A DNA stretch of 55,895 nt from Gammaproteobacteria bacterium (lineage in GTDB: Bacteria > Pseudomonadota > Gammaproteobacteria > SZUA-229): contig WFMW01000072.1 in NCBI GenBank assembly GCA_015488885.1, positions 1 to 55,895 on the forward strand. Reading direction: 5' to 3'. How positions within the stretch are numbered: the stretch's first letter is position 1; each line of letters starts with the position of its first letter. Below the pieces are notes generated by a model that saw only the letters and a list, made by a program, of their open reading frames with translations, did not search any database and had not been told where the DNA came from. The position numbers and the translations under genes are program-made. This document shows, piece by piece, positions 19,310 through 30,246 of this stretch.

Positions 19310-21190
19310 ATGACAAAACACTTTCAAAACCTGTTTATCTTTTTTCTATTATCCTTTTTCAGTTTACCGCTACTTGCCGACAACGGCTTAAATCTTCTCG
19401 ATGGTCTCGGTGGGAATCAGGATAACATTCTCAGCCCCGACCAGGCATACAAACTCAGCATTGATTCCAGACCAGGCAAATTTACCGCTAAATGGGTGAT
19501 AGCCAAAGGGCACTATCTATATCGCGATAAAATGAAAATTATTACCAACGATGCCAGCGTTATCCCTCAATCACTTGTTCTGGCTGCCGGTGAAGCTAAA
19601 GAAGATCCTGTTTTCAAAAAAACGTTGCACGTCTATCATCATTTTACCGAAGTTACTTTACCATACCGCTATACGGGTAATGTGGCCAAAGACGTTAAAT
19701 TCAAGGTTAAATACCAGGGTTGCTCAGAAATTTCCGGAATTTGCTACCCCCCGCAAACACGTACCTTTAACGTTAAGCTCTCCCCTGTTTCTACTACACA
19801 GGCTGCTCAGCCCGTGCAGTCCGCCACCAGCCAGGCAGCAACCACCGGCAACCCAATCAAGAATAACCACAACCCCGTGTCCGAGCAGGATCGGATTGCT
19901 CAGACACTGCAAAGCGGTAACCTGTTTTTAACTCTACTCGTGTTCTTTGGCGCTGGTTTATTACTCGCTTTTACCCCCTGTGTGTTCCCGATGATTCCTA
20001 TTCTTTCAGGAATAATCGTTGGCCAGGGTGAAAAAATCACCACCCGCAAAGCCTTTTCATTATCCCTGGTATATGTTCTGGCAATGGCCGCCACCTATAC
20101 GATTGTTGGTGTCCTTGTCGGGCTATCAGGCGAAAATATCCAGGCATGGTTCCAGAACCCCTGGATTATCGGCAGTTTTTCTGCCATTTTTGTCGCACTG
20201 GCTTTTTCCATGTTTGGTTTTTATGAATTACAGATGCCAGCCAGTATTCAAAGTAAACTGACTGTCGCCAGCAACAGCCAGCAGGGTGGTACCCTGATAG
20301 GTGTCGCCATTATGGGCTTTTTATCTGCGCTGATTGTCGGCCCCTGTGTCACCGCCCCACTGGTTGGCGCACTTATTTATATTGCTAACACAGGTGATGC
20401 ACTACTCGGCGGTCTGGCTCTATTCACGCTGAGTATGGGAATGGGTACACCGTTATTAATTATCGGTGCCTCAGCCGGTAAATTCCTGCCTCATGCCGGT
20501 GCCTGGATGGATGCCGTTAAAGCGGTATTTGGCGTACTGTTACTCGGGCTGGCTATCTGGTTGCTTGAACGTGTAGCCCCAACCACATTCACTATGGCTT
20601 TATGGGCAGGTTTAATGATTGTTTCTGCTATTTATATGGGGGCCATGGAACCACTCAGCCAGGCTGGCAGCGGCTGGAAAAAATTATGGAAAGGCCTGGG
20701 TATACTGTTGTTTATCTATGGCATCATCATCATTATCGGCCTGGCTGCCGGCAACAGAAATGTCCTGCAGCCTTTAAAAGGCCTGTCCAGCGGCTCGGCG
20801 ATTTCTTCAAACGCCCAACAGACACAATTAAACTTCCAGCAAATAAAAGGTGTCGATGGCCTTAATACTGCGCTCGCTGCGGCAAAAGCAGCAGGCAAAC
20901 CGGTCATGCTGGATTTTGCTGCTGACTGGTGTGTGTCATGTAAAGAGATGCAGCATTTTACTTTCACCGACCCTGGCGTACAACAGGCTTTAAAAGACGT
21001 GGTTTTATTGCAGGCGGATGTAACCGCCAATGATGCCAGGGATACTGATCTATATAAACATTTTGGTATTATTGGTCCACCGTCAATTATGTTTTTTAAT
21101 ACTCAGGGCGAAGAACTAAAAAACTACCGTGTGGTGGGTTTTATGAAAGCAAAGCCGTTTCAACAGCACATTAAACAAGCCATTAAATAG
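19310..21190 (+). CDS. dsbD: Thiol:disulfide interchange protein DsbD
   Basis: 626 residues. It carries electrons from cytosolic thioredoxin across the inner membrane to periplasmic partners such as DsbC and cytochrome c maturation proteins. A signal peptide (1-23) leads to a periplasmic N-domain with Cys138 and Cys145 in a GCSEISGICYPP block. A central eight-helix membrane domain carries Cys224 (FTPCVFPM) and Cys346 (VGPCVTAP). The C-terminal thioredoxin domain has WCVSC (Cys541, Cys544). All six functional cysteines are present. A TlpA-like thioredoxin gene follows directly and is a plausible electron acceptor. Confidence 0.97.
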   Translation: MTKHFQNLFIFFLLSFFSLPLLADNGLNLLDGLGGNQDNILSPDQAYKLSIDSRPGKFTAKWVIAKGHYLYRDKMKIITNDASVIPQSLVLAAGEAKEDPVFKKTLHVYHHFTEVTLPYRYTGNVAKDVKFKVKYQGCSEISGICYPPQTRTFNVKLSPVSTTQAAQPVQSATSQAATTGNPIKNNHNPVSEQDRIAQTLQSGNLFLTLLVFFGAGLLLAFTPCVFPMIPILSGIIVGQGEKITTRKAFSLSLVYVLAMAATYTIVGVLVGLSGENIQAWFQNPWIIGSFSAIFVALAFSMFGFYELQMPASIQSKLTVASNSQQGGTLIGVAIMGFLSALIVGPCVTAPLVGALIYIANTGDALLGGLALFTLSMGMGTPLLIIGASAGKFLPHAGAWMDAVKAVFGVLLLGLAIWLLERVAPTTFTMALWAGLMIVSAIYMGAMEPLSQAGSGWKKLWKGLGILLFIYGIIIIIGLAAGNRNVLQPLKGLSSGSAISSNAQQTQLNFQQIKGVDGLNTALAAAKAAGKPVMLDFAADWCVSCKEMQHFTFTDPGVQQALKDVVLLQADVTANDARDTDLYKHFGIIGPPSIMFFNTQGEELKNYRVVGFMKAKPFQQHIKQAIK

Positions 21191-21216
21191 TCACCACAAA
21201 AAATAGTCACCACGAA
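21185..21216. repeat. 16-bp tandem duplication overlapping the dsbD stop
   Basis: AAATAGTCACCACAAA and AAATAGTCACCACGAA lie head to tail with one A/G difference. The first copy includes the dsbD stop codon TAG. Confidence 0.9.
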
Positions 21217-21238
21217 TTGGTAAAGTGATTAAGCAGAC

Positions 21239-21802
21239 ATGAAAAAAACATTTATTTTTCTTATGGTTATTATTGCTGGCGGCACCGGTTTTGCCCTGAA
21301 AACCACGATGACCAGACAGCCACCATCAGCTAATTCTGCTATTCATCAACACTCTGCCAGCCATTCAATCATTGGCCAGCAACGCCCTGAATTTGCCATC
21401 CGTGATCTTGACGGGAAAATGCGCAATATTAAAGAATGGAATAACAAGATTATATTATTAAATTTCTGGGCAACCTGGTGCCCGCCCTGTAAAGAAGAAA
21501 TACCCGGGTTTATTCAATTGCAGAAAACCTATGGCAAACAGCATTTTCAGATTATCGGCATCGCTGTTGATGAGGAAAATGCGGTACGCAGGTTCGTTAA
21601 AAAAACCGGCATGAATTACCCGGTAATGGCTGCCGAAGAGGAAGCTGCCGAGCTATCCAGGCGTTACGGTAATTCAGTTGGCGGTTTGCCTTATTCCGTT
21701 TTTATCAACAAAAAGCATAAAATTGTCGCCACAATCACCGGAGAACTCAGCAAAAACCGCGCAATAACCATTATGAACAAACTGGGTATTACCACTCGAT
21801 AG
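21239..21802 (+). CDS. TlpA/ResA-like membrane-anchored thioredoxin
   Basis: 187 residues. An N-terminal hydrophobic segment (4-20) anchors or exports the protein; the rest is a periplasmic TlpA-like fold. The redox site is WATWCPPC with Cys81 and Cys84. The cis-Pro region reads GGLPYSVFINKKHKIV. The family reduces specific periplasmic thiols, often apocytochrome c or other Cys proteins. It lies 48 bp after dsbD, its likely source of electrons. The natural substrate cannot be read from sequence; cytochromes such as cytochrome c1 and the peroxidase in this window are candidates. Confidence 0.9.
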   Translation: MKKTFIFLMVIIAGGTGFALKTTMTRQPPSANSAIHQHSASHSIIGQQRPEFAIRDLDGKMRNIKEWNNKIILLNFWATWCPPCKEEIPGFIQLQKTYGKQHFQIIGIAVDEENAVRRFVKKTGMNYPVMAAEEEAAELSRRYGNSVGGLPYSVFINKKHKIVATITGELSKNRAITIMNKLGITTR

Positions 21803-21948
21803 GGAAATCAGGCCAAAATTTTCGTTATTAATTCAGGTTTAACGATTATTTACTAATTTTCACCACACTACGACGAAATAGTGGACTTTTCGTTCACGTT
21901 TATGCACAATCCACACAATCAACCAACATTTATTGCAAATACACGAAA

Positions 21949-22392
21949 ATGCCTGACCTGCTAGTCATCCATGGCCCTAATTTAAACCTGCTGGGTACAC
22001 GCGAACCTGAACATTATGGTGCCGATACTCTGGATGCTATCAACCTCCGTTTACAGAACCTGGCCGAACAGCAGGGTTTTTCGCTAAGCGGCTTGCAGAG
22101 CAATGCCGAGGCAGATTTAATTACTCGTATCCATCTGGCACAAACCGATGGTACCCAATTTATTTTAATCAATCCCGCCGCTTTCACCCACACCAGTATT
22201 GCACTGCGTGACGCGATGAGTGCGGTGCAAATTCCTTTTATAGAAATCCACCTATCCAATATCTATGCACGTGAAACATTTCGTCACCATTCTTATTTTT
22301 CCGATATAGCGTTGGGTGTTATTTCCGGCCTTGGTGCACAGGGTTATGACCTTGCTTTACAGGCTGCAGTCACTTATTTAAACAAAGGTTAA
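21949..22392 (+). CDS. aroQ: Type II 3-dehydroquinate dehydratase
   Basis: 147 residues, the usual size. Third step of the shikimate pathway. The active-site blocks are complete: [19 protein letters not shown] (with the catalytic Arg/Tyr region), [16 protein letters not shown], and [20 protein letters not shown]. It lies 5 bp before accB, the order aroQ-accB-accC being common in gammaproteobacteria, so all three are probably co-transcribed. Confidence 0.97.
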   Translation: MPDLLVIHGPNLNLLGTREPEHYGADTLDAINLRLQNLAEQQGFSLSGLQSNAEADLITRIHLAQTDGTQFILINPAAFTHTSIALRDAMSAVQIPFIEIHLSNIYARETFRHHSYFSDIALGVISGLGAQGYDLALQAAVTYLNKG

Positions 22393-22397
22393 TCCTG

Positions 22398-22856
22398 ATG
22401 GATATACGCAAAGTTAAAAAACTTATCGAACTACTGGATGAATCCGGTATTGCTGAAATTGAAATTAATGAGGGCGAAGAGTCAGTACGTATTTCTCGGT
22501 ACCCTGCCTCCGCTGCCGCCGTACCCATGCAGCAACCCTATGCCTATGCGCCTGCACCCCCAGCCCCGGCACCAGCGACAGAAACAGCCACGGAAGATGC
22601 AACTGCCAGCACCGCCATTGATGGGCACACGATCAATGCGCCTATGGTTGGTACTTTTTATACCGCCCCATCACCCGGTGCACCTGATTTTGTCAAAACT
22701 GGCGACCATATAAACGAAGGCGAGACCGTCTGTATTATAGAAGCGATGAAAATCCTTAATCAGATTGAAGCAGACAAGTCTGGTACGGTAAAAGCCATTC
22801 TGGTTGAAAATGCTCAACCGGTTGAATTTGGCCAGCCGCTGATTGTGATTGAATAA
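22398..22856 (+). CDS. accB: Biotin carboxyl carrier protein of acetyl-CoA carboxylase
   Basis: 152 residues. Carries the biotin that is carboxylated by AccC for fatty-acid synthesis. The N-terminal [23 protein letters not shown], an Ala/Pro-rich linker (about 38-72) and the C-terminal biotinyl domain with EAMKI (biotin on Lys118) are all present. It is 9 bp upstream of accC. Confidence 0.98.
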   Translation: MDIRKVKKLIELLDESGIAEIEINEGEESVRISRYPASAAAVPMQQPYAYAPAPPAPAPATETATEDATASTAIDGHTINAPMVGTFYTAPSPGAPDFVKTGDHINEGETVCIIEAMKILNQIEADKSGTVKAILVENAQPVEFGQPLIVIE

Positions 22857-22865
22857 GGCGAAATT

Positions 22866-24206
22866 ATGTTATCCAAAGTTGTTATCGCTAATCGTGGCGA
22901 AATAGCATTACGTATACTCCGTGCCTGCCGTGAACTGGGTATAAAAACGGTGGCGGTTCATTCTGATGCTGATCGTGAATTAAAACATGTACGCCTGGCA
23001 GATGAATCAGTCTGCATTGGACCTGCCCCGTCCGAAATGAGCTACCTGAATGTACCAGCAATTATCAGTGCAGCTGAAGTAACCGATGCCATGGCTATTC
23101 ATCCCGGTTATGGCTTTCTTTCCGAAAATGCCGATTTCGCTGAACGTGTTGAAGACAGTGGTTTTATTTTTATCGGCCCGACACCTCACTCCATTCGTAC
23201 CATGGGAGACAAAGTTGCCGCCATCGAAACCATGAAAAGTGCTGGCGTACCCTGCGTACCTGGTTCAGATGGTCCACTTGGCGATGACATTGACATCAAT
23301 ACGAAACTGGCTAATAAAATTGGTTACCCCATTATTATAAAAGCGGCTGGCGGCGGGGGCGGTCGCGGTATGCGCGTGGTGCATTCCGACGCCACCCTGC
23401 AAAACTCCATTGCCTTAACCAAACAGGAAGCAGGTACTTTCTTCGGTAATAATATGGTATACATGGAAAAATACCTGGAAAACCCGCGCCATGTAGAAAT
23501 TCAGGTCCTTTCCGATGCTCAGGGCAATGCTATCCATCTGGGTGAGCGCGACTGCTCCATGCAACGCCGAAACCAGAAAGTTCTGGAAGAAGCTCCCGCA
23601 CCGGGCATCACCCCGAGACAACGTAAAAAAATCGGTCAACGTTGTGTGGATGCCTGCATTAAAATGAAATATCGTGGTGTGGGTACCTTTGAATTCCTGT
23701 ATCAGGATGATAACTTTTATTTCATCGAAATGAATACGCGTGTACAGGTCGAACACCCGGTCACAGAAATGATTACCGGCGTCGATATTATCAAGGAACA
23801 GCTATATATCGCTTCAGGTGAAAAACTACGTTACCGACAAAGTGATATTGAAATACGCGGGCATGCCATTGAGTGCAGGATCAATGCAGAAGATGCGAAA
23901 ACGTTTATGCCATCGCCGGGTAAAATTGAACATTACCATCCCCCTGGTGGCCCCGGTATTCGGGTCGATACACATATCTATGGCGGTTATACTGTGCCGC
24001 AATATTATGACTCGATGATTGGTAAACTGATTGCCTACGGTAATACCCGTGAGGTTGCCATTGCCCGTATGCAGGGCGCACTGGATGAAATCAGTATTAC
24101 CGGCATTCACACCAACATTGGTCTGCATAAAGAACTGTTACACGATGCTAATTTTCAGAAAGGTGGCACCAATATTCATTATCTTGAGAAAAAGCTGTCA
24201 TTGTAA
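22866..24206 (+). CDS. accC: Biotin carboxylase of acetyl-CoA carboxylase
   Basis: 446 residues, full length. ATP-grasp enzyme that carboxylates biotin on AccB. Visible: [23 protein letters not shown] at the start, the Gly-rich ATP loop [12 protein letters not shown], the [15 protein letters not shown] block and the active-site [14 protein letters not shown]. prmA, which follows accC in many relatives, is not here; a three-unit short repeat and the converging rsmI gene follow instead. Confidence 0.98.
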   Translation: MLSKVVIANRGEIALRILRACRELGIKTVAVHSDADRELKHVRLADESVCIGPAPSEMSYLNVPAIISAAEVTDAMAIHPGYGFLSENADFAERVEDSGFIFIGPTPHSIRTMGDKVAAIETMKSAGVPCVPGSDGPLGDDIDINTKLANKIGYPIIIKAAGGGGGRGMRVVHSDATLQNSIALTKQEAGTFFGNNMVYMEKYLENPRHVEIQVLSDAQGNAIHLGERDCSMQRRNQKVLEEAPAPGITPRQRKKIGQRCVDACIKMKYRGVGTFEFLYQDDNFYFIEMNTRVQVEHPVTEMITGVDIIKEQLYIASGEKLRYRQSDIEIRGHAIECRINAEDAKTFMPSPGKIEHYHPPGGPGIRVDTHIYGGYTVPQYYDSMIGKLIAYGNTREVAIARMQGALDEISITGIHTNIGLHKELLHDANFQKGGTNIHYLEKKLSL

Positions 24207-24227
24207 AGAATACATTGAGTCAGGCAA

Positions 24228-24269
24228 TCTTTATAAAAGTATCTTTATGAAAGCACCTTAATAAAAGCA
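24228..24269. repeat. Three 14-bp tandem units between accC and rsmI
   Basis: TCTTTATAAAAGTA, TCTTTATGAAAGCA and CCTTAATAAAAGCA lie in series, with two to four differences between neighbours. They fill most of the gap between two converging genes. Confidence 0.82.
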
Positions 24270-24273
24270 TTCA

Positions 24274-25122
24274 CTATGCATTTTTTATCTCCAGCGCTGT
24301 TTTATACAGGTTATTTTTATTTGCCCCCGTCATTTTCACGACCAGATTCACCGCCTGTTTAACGGGTAAATCTTCGAGCAATATTCTTAAATATATTTCT
24401 GCCTGTGCCATATCATCAACGGCTTTACCCGCCCCCTCCAGAACAATAACCATTTCACCTTTTTGCTGATATTCATCGGCATCAACAAATAATTGTAACT
24501 CCGCCAGTGTACAACGCTTGATTGTTTCAAATGTTTTAGTGATTTCACGTGCAAAACATGCGCGCCGCTGTTGACCAAAAATCGTGAGCATATCAACCAA
24601 CGTATCACTGATACGGTGGCAGGAAATATAAAAAATCATCGTTCGCTGTTCTGTCTTCAAAGCTTCGAAAAAATGCACGCGTGTGCCTTTTTTCGCTGGG
24701 GGAAAACCTTCAAAACTGAATCGATCCGTTGCCAGCCCGGCTACACTCAAGGCGGCGATAGCAGCGCAGGCGCCCGGTACTGGCACTATTTTTATCGCAT
24801 GTGCATGTGCCTGATCAACCAGCCGATAACCAGGATCATTCACCAGCGGCGTACCCGCATCAGAAATCAGCGCCAGGCTGGCACCCTGTTCAAGCTGTTT
24901 AATTAATTTTGGACTAATTCTTTCTTCATTATATTCATGACAGGCCAGCAGACGAGTCTGAATCCCCAGATGTGAAAGTAATGTCTGACTATGACGAGTA
25001 TCTTCCGCTGCAATGCAATCAACCTGTTTTAACACCTCAACCGCACGCTGACTTATATCATCAAGATTTCCAATCGGCGTTGCCACCAGATAGAGAGTTC
25101 CGGGTAAAATTTCAATTGACAT
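24274..25122 (-). CDS. rsmI: 16S rRNA (cytidine(1402)-2'-O)-methyltransferase
   Basis: 282 residues from the ATG at 25122, preceded by GGAG. A longer frame runs up to 25374, but it overlaps the start of lpoA and its extra 84 residues have no family match. The SAM-dependent tetrapyrrole-methylase fold is clear: GTLYLVATPIGNLDDIS, EDTRHSQTLL, LISDAGTPLVNDPGYRLV, PVPGACAAIAALSVAGL and FEGFPPAKKGTR. It methylates C1402 in the ribosomal decoding centre. It diverges from lpoA, as rsmI does in E. coli. Confidence 0.96.
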   Translation of the reverse strand: MSIEILPGTLYLVATPIGNLDDISQRAVEVLKQVDCIAAEDTRHSQTLLSHLGIQTRLLACHEYNEERISPKLIKQLEQGASLALISDAGTPLVNDPGYRLVDQAHAHAIKIVPVPGACAAIAALSVAGLATDRFSFEGFPPAKKGTRVHFFEALKTEQRTMIFYISCHRISDTLVDMLTIFGQQRRACFAREITKTFETIKRCTLAELQLFVDADEYQQKGEMVIVLEGAGKAVDDMAQAEIYLRILLEDLPVKQAVNLVVKMTGANKNNLYKTALEIKNA

Positions 25123-25186
25123 AATCACTCCCGCAAAACATACTAGCCTGTTCTGATGTCTGACGAATAACTTTACACATAAAACC

Positions 25187-27169
25187 TTGAATAACCCTGT
25201 TTCAATACTGTCTATTTTAAAATTACTGATTGTATGCAGCCTGTGCCTGTTATCGGCCTGCAGCACGCCACCGACAAAAGAACTGTCACCAGTGTTACCT
25301 GAGGCCAGCACATATACCGGTCTTGGTGCCACCGAACTTACCGAACTGGCAAAGCAGACCTTGCAAAAAGCCAATATGAGCAGCGGCGAAGAACGTGACC
25401 ATTTACTGCTGAAATCTGCACAGATTTTCCACTATAACCACGACTTTAACAACGCCAGTAAAACCATTTCGCTGATACCTGCTTCATCGCCACTGCACAT
25501 TCAGGCGCAGTTACTCGCTGCTCGTATTGCACTGGCTCAGAACAATCCTGAAAAAGCCATTCATTTAATGCCTGCTTTATCGGCACTGACACCCTCCCAA
25601 CAGCTTCAGGCGAAATCATTACTGGCAGATATAAACGCCGCATCAGGTTATACATTGAAAGCGATAAAAGCACGGGTTGAGCTGGAACCATTACTCGAAA
25701 CATCGGCAGCTAAACTTGATAATGACAGGCAGATCTGGCGAATACTTTCAGCCATGCCAACCAGCACACTTAATCAGACAACGACAGATGATAAACGTAT
25801 CCAGGCATGGCTTGAACTAGCACGTATTATGCGGGGTTTTACCACAAAAGGCCAAACTAATGTCAGCAATGTTAAGGATGCCGTGCTGAACTGGGAGACA
25901 CATTACCCGGAACACCCCGTAAGCCATGAGTTTGTCTCGAATTTAATGAATGATTATATCGCTACTACAGAAAAAGTTAAAAAAATAGCCATATTATTAC
26001 CTCAGCAGGGTAAATTTGCCGATGCCGCACGAACCATTAAAAACGGCTTGCTAAGTGCTTATTATGCCGACAATCACCCACCCGGTAGACCGGTGTTACA
26101 GTTCTACGATACCGCTGATGATACCGTCGCATTCAGCGCACTGTTGCAACGCGCCATTTCAGAAGGTGCAACCAATGTTATCGGGCCGCTCAATAAAAAT
26201 CTGATCAACAAGCTTTTACTACAACATAATCTCCCTGTTCCGGTGCTGGCATTAAACTATAGCGAAAATGACCAGCAGCAGGCTGAGAACCTGTTTCAAT
26301 TTGGACTCGCGCCCGAGGATGAGGCCAGACAGGTAGCAGAACTTGCAATCAAACAGGGCAAACACAAAGCGGTGATACTAAGACCAGATAATGAATGGGG
26401 GAACCGACTGCAAATGGTCTTTAGCCAAACCTTTACCTCACTGGGCGGCACGATTATCAACACCCAGGATTATGCAACGTCTTCTGCTGATTACTCACGC
26501 CCGATTCGACGCTTATTCAACCTGGATCAGAGTGCCCAGCGACACCGCAGGATAGAGAACCTTCTAGGCAGATCTTTAAAATTCACCCCCTATCGCAGAC
26601 AGGATGTTGATATGATCTTTATTGCTGCTACCTATCGTGCCGCACGTGGTATTATGCCCGCACTAAAATTTTACCGTGCAGGCAATCTGCCCGTGTATGC
26701 TACCTCCAGCGTCTACACAGGCAGTATTGATGTTAACCGAGATGCTGATTTAAACGGACTGGTATTCTGCGATATGCCCTGGGTACTGGAAAACACCAGT
26801 AGTGGCGGCTTACTAACAAAAAATCGTCAAGCACTCAAACAGATATTTAAACGTAACTGGCCTGATCAACAGGCATATACCCGTCTGTTTGCCCTGGGTA
26901 TTGATGCCTACCACCTTATTTTTAACCTGGAATATTTGCACGACAACGATTTTGCCCGTTTTCCGGGGGCAACTGGCAACCTGCAACTGGGACCATATAA
27001 TCGAATTATACGAACCCTGCTATGGGCAAAATTCATCAATGGCAAAGCTGTTTATATCAAGCCGAAAATAAAGCTGGATATAACCCCGGCACTGAATTCG
27101 ACCACCACCCCATCAACACGGATAGCGCCTGAACATGGCATGACCGCTATTAAACAACCGGTATTATAA
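25187..27169 (+). CDS. lpoA: LppC/LpoA-family outer-membrane lipoprotein, activator of penicillin-binding protein
   Basis: 660 residues. A signal peptide with lipobox LLSAC (lipid on Cys25) is followed by a TPR-like helical N-domain (about 45-250) and a periplasmic-binding-protein-like C-domain (about 265-620; KIAILLPQQGKFADAARTIKNG, ATNVIGPLNKNLI, QDVDMIFIAATYRAARGIMPALKF). LpoA reaches through the cell wall to switch on PBP1A. The only standard start that keeps the signal peptide is TTG at 25187. The neighbours rsmI, yraN and diaA are the same as in E. coli. Confidence 0.93.
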   Translation: MNNPVSILSILKLLIVCSLCLLSACSTPPTKELSPVLPEASTYTGLGATELTELAKQTLQKANMSSGEERDHLLLKSAQIFHYNHDFNNASKTISLIPASSPLHIQAQLLAARIALAQNNPEKAIHLMPALSALTPSQQLQAKSLLADINAASGYTLKAIKARVELEPLLETSAAKLDNDRQIWRILSAMPTSTLNQTTTDDKRIQAWLELARIMRGFTTKGQTNVSNVKDAVLNWETHYPEHPVSHEFVSNLMNDYIATTEKVKKIAILLPQQGKFADAARTIKNGLLSAYYADNHPPGRPVLQFYDTADDTVAFSALLQRAISEGATNVIGPLNKNLINKLLLQHNLPVPVLALNYSENDQQQAENLFQFGLAPEDEARQVAELAIKQGKHKAVILRPDNEWGNRLQMVFSQTFTSLGGTIINTQDYATSSADYSRPIRRLFNLDQSAQRHRRIENLLGRSLKFTPYRRQDVDMIFIAATYRAARGIMPALKFYRAGNLPVYATSSVYTGSIDVNRDADLNGLVFCDMPWVLENTSSGGLLTKNRQALKQIFKRNWPDQQAYTRLFALGIDAYHLIFNLEYLHDNDFARFPGATGNLQLGPYNRIIRTLLWAKFINGKAVYIKPKIKLDITPALNSTTTPSTRIAPEHGMTAIKQPVL

Positions 27170-27192
27170 TTCTGTACCAATGAACCTCGACC

Positions 27193-27573
27193 ATGAAAGC
27201 CATCCATTTAACACAGGGTGAAGCAGCCGAAAAGGCCTGTTGCCAGTTTTTAAAAAAACAGGGACTGAAACTGGTTGAAAAAAACTTTAACTGCCGTATG
27301 GGTGAAATTGACCTGATTATGCTGGATACAAATATATTGGCCTTCATTGAGGTTCGTTTCAGAAAAAATAACGCCTTTGGTGGAGCAGTAGCGAGCATCA
27401 CGACAAAAAAACAACAGAAAATTCGCCGCACCGCAGAGTTATACCTACAACAAAATACCCGCTATAAAAATGCCCGTTTTGACGTTGTAGCCATGTCCCC
27501 GGCTGCACAAACCAGTCATTTCCATCGCCCCGTCAACCCTTATACTTTCAACTGGATTAAAAATGCATTTTAA
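27193..27573 (+). CDS. yraN: YraN/UPF0102 family nuclease-like protein
   Basis: 126 residues. Restriction-endonuclease-like fold: an N-terminal helix (GEAAEKACCQFLKKQGL), then NFNCRMGEIDLIMLD and AFIEVRFRKNNAFGGA. The D...E-x-R pattern is the usual core, with ExR where many nucleases have ExK. The family's substrate and role are not settled. It lies 23 bp after lpoA and upstream of diaA, the standard order. Confidence 0.94.
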   Translation: MKAIHLTQGEAAEKACCQFLKKQGLKLVEKNFNCRMGEIDLIMLDTNILAFIEVRFRKNNAFGGAVASITTKKQQKIRRTAELYLQQNTRYKNARFDVVAMSPAAQTSHFHRPVNPYTFNWIKNAF

Positions 27574-28203
<630 letters not shown>

Positions 28204-28267
28204 TCTTTTGCTTTTAACTGACGACTGCAAACTTTTATGCTGTCAACAATGTTCATTTATCCACTGG

Positions 28268-28708
28268 TTATTTAACAACATGCAACTTAGGGCCAGCGGG
28301 TTTTCCTGGCCCCGGCCCGCGATCATCAGGACCATCATCATCTGACGTTGATGCAGTCGTTATCTGTGCATCCTTATCTGGTGAGGTACTATCAGCTTCT
28401 TCAGTAAACATCATACCCTGTCCATTTTCTCTGGCATACACAGCCAGTACAGCATCAATCGGTATATAAATGCTTTCAGATTTCCCTGAAAAACGTGCAC
28501 TGAAAGTCACCGCCTCATCGCCGAGAACTAGACCATTAACGGCCACTGGCAGAATGTTAAGAATAATTTTACCATCCTGTATATGTTCGACCGGGACGAT
28601 ACAATCAGCTACTGTGGCATCAACAAGTAGATAGGGAGTGAGGCCATTATCACAGATCCACTGATACATGGCACGAACTAAATATGGGCGACTGGATGTC
28701 ATTTGCAT
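28268..28708 (-). CDS. sspB: ClpXP adaptor SspB
   Basis: 146 residues. SspB delivers ssrA-tagged proteins to ClpXP. The folded domain (SSRPYLVRAMYQWICDNGLTPYLLVDA, AVNGLVLGDEAVTFSARFSGKSESIYIPIDAVLAVYARENGQGMMF) is typical. A disordered linker rich in Asp, Pro and Gly and a conserved C-terminal ClpX-binding tail (GPKLHVVK) end the protein. It lies 73 bp after sspA. Confidence 0.96.
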   Translation of the reverse strand: MQMTSSRPYLVRAMYQWICDNGLTPYLLVDATVADCIVPVEHIQDGKIILNILPVAVNGLVLGDEAVTFSARFSGKSESIYIPIDAVLAVYARENGQGMMFTEEADSTSPDKDAQITTASTSDDDGPDDRGPGPGKPAGPKLHVVK

Positions 28709-28781
28709 AGTAGTAAGTGTAATAGTTTTATCTATCCTTTTCTGACGATAACGCTACACCCAGAAGTCTGGGACTTTTATA

Positions 28782-29378
28782 TTACAGTCGCAATTCCCGT
28801 TCTGCTTCGGTAAGGCTTTGCTGAAAACCTTCACGATCAAACAGACGTTGCGCATAAATGTTTACTGCATCAGCCTCTTTAGGAAGCTCTATGCCATAAT
28901 GCGGTAATCGCCATAAAACCGGCGCTATGCTGGCATCAACCAGAGTCAGTTCCTCACTAAGAAAATAGGGTGTAACAGAAAATATTTCTGCAATGGACGC
29001 AATACTTTCTGTCAGTGCCTTTCTGGCTTTTGCTGCTGATTTTTCCGTTTTTGTTTCGATGATTTCAACCAGAGGATACCAGTCATTTTCAATACGAAAC
29101 AGTGCTAATCGAGTTTTTGCCCGTTGTACAGGACCTACTGGCATCAAGGGTGGATGCGGAAAACGCTCTTCCAGATACTCCATAATGACCCGTGAGTTAT
29201 ACAGTATCAACTCACGATCAACCAGAGTAGGAACACTACCATAAGGATTCAGCTCAAGTAAATCTTCGGGCAGTTTCTTTAGATCCACCTGAATACAGTC
29301 ATGTACAATATCTTTTTCTGCCAGCACAATACGCGTACGATGACACTCAATCGAGCTGGCTGTCGTATATAGATTCAT
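28782..29378 (-). CDS. sspA: Stringent starvation protein A
   Basis: 198 residues. A glutathione-S-transferase-like protein that binds RNA polymerase and adjusts transcription under stress. The N-domain (SSIECHRTRIVLAEKDIVHDCIQVDLKKLPEDLLELNPYGSVPTLVD) and LILYNSRVIMEYLEERFPHPPLMPVGP match SspA closely. The catalytic GST residues are not kept, as usual. It follows the bc1 genes by 85 bp on the same strand; petABC-sspA-sspB is a common gammaproteobacterial order. Confidence 0.95.
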   Translation of the reverse strand: MNLYTTASSIECHRTRIVLAEKDIVHDCIQVDLKKLPEDLLELNPYGSVPTLVDRELILYNSRVIMEYLEERFPHPPLMPVGPVQRAKTRLALFRIENDWYPLVEIIETKTEKSAAKARKALTESIASIAEIFSVTPYFLSEELTLVDASIAPVLWRLPHYGIELPKEADAVNIYAQRLFDREGFQQSLTEAERELRL

Positions 29379-29463
29379 TAAATTTCCATTTGGTTATGCT
29401 AAAAAGAATGCGCCAGCACAACCATGTGACTGTGCTGGCGACAATGACGACCAAAACGTCATC

Positions 29464-30246
29464 CTAGTGATGGACGTCCTTCCAGTACTCTTTTTTCAAC
29501 ATATAGGCAAAAACAAACAGAATAACCAGGAACCCAAGCACTTTCCACCCCATTGAGCGGCGTACATTTTGTATAGGCTCAGCCAGGTAAACCATAAAGT
29601 TCACCAGGTCAGCTGTGTACTTATCAAATTGAACCTGATTTAGATTACCGGGTACAACAATTTCCATATGATCAATGACATTTGCCTTTACGCCATCTTC
29701 CTGCACAATCGTCTTATATACGGCTTTCTGCAAACCCTGCTGCTTCCAGAGAATATTCGGCATACCTACTTTAGGAAATACCGCATTATTGGCTCCGGTA
29801 GGACGGCTGGGATCAATGTAAAAGCTACGCAGGTAGGTATATAACCAGTCTGCACCACGTGCACGGGCTTCTACTGAAAGATCAGGCACTGTCGTGCCAA
29901 AGGCTCTTTTCTGATAAGCAGCATCCATGGCAACCTTCATTACCGCACCAATTTTTGTTGGAGCGCCTTTGGCATCACGCGTAAATATCATCATCTTACG
30001 CACGTCGCTTTTGCTCATATCAAGATCTTTGGCAATACGGTTAAAGCGCATAAATTTTGCTGAATGACAACTGAAACAGTTTTCTGCAAAAATCTTTGCA
30101 CCACGTCGTAATGAAGCCTTATCACTAATATTGATAGGTGCTTTATCCAGATGCACACCTTCTTCAGCAAATGCAGGTACAGAACCCGCCAGTGAAAAAC
30201 AGGCCAGTAAACTGGACATAAATAGAGTTAGTAAAGTCTTTTTCAT
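29464..30246 (-). CDS. petC: Cytochrome c1 of the bc1 complex
   Basis: 260 residues. A signal peptide (1-27) leads to a periplasmic heme domain with NCFSCH (Cys57, Cys60, His61). A C-terminal membrane helix (VLGFLVILFVFAYML) anchors it. PDLSVEARARGADWLYTYLRSFYIDPSRPTG is conserved. It takes electrons from the Rieske protein and passes them to soluble cytochrome c. Its start overlaps the end of petB by 4 bp. Confidence 0.97.
   Translation of the reverse strand: MKKTLLTLFMSSLLACFSLAGSVPAFAEEGVHLDKAPINISDKASLRRGAKIFAENCFSCHSAKFMRFNRIAKDLDMSKSDVRKMMIFTRDAKGAPTKIGAVMKVAMDAAYQKRAFGTTVPDLSVEARARGADWLYTYLRSFYIDPSRPTGANNAVFPKVGMPNILWKQQGLQKAVYKTIVQEDGVKANVIDHMEIVVPGNLNQVQFDKYTADLVNFMVYLAEPIQNVRRSMGWKVLGFLVILFVFAYMLKKEYWKDVHH

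Noticed and set aside
25123-25374. N-terminal extension of RsmI
   Set aside because: The extra 84 residues overlap the lpoA start and signal peptide, have no family match, and a good ATG with GGAG lies at 25122.
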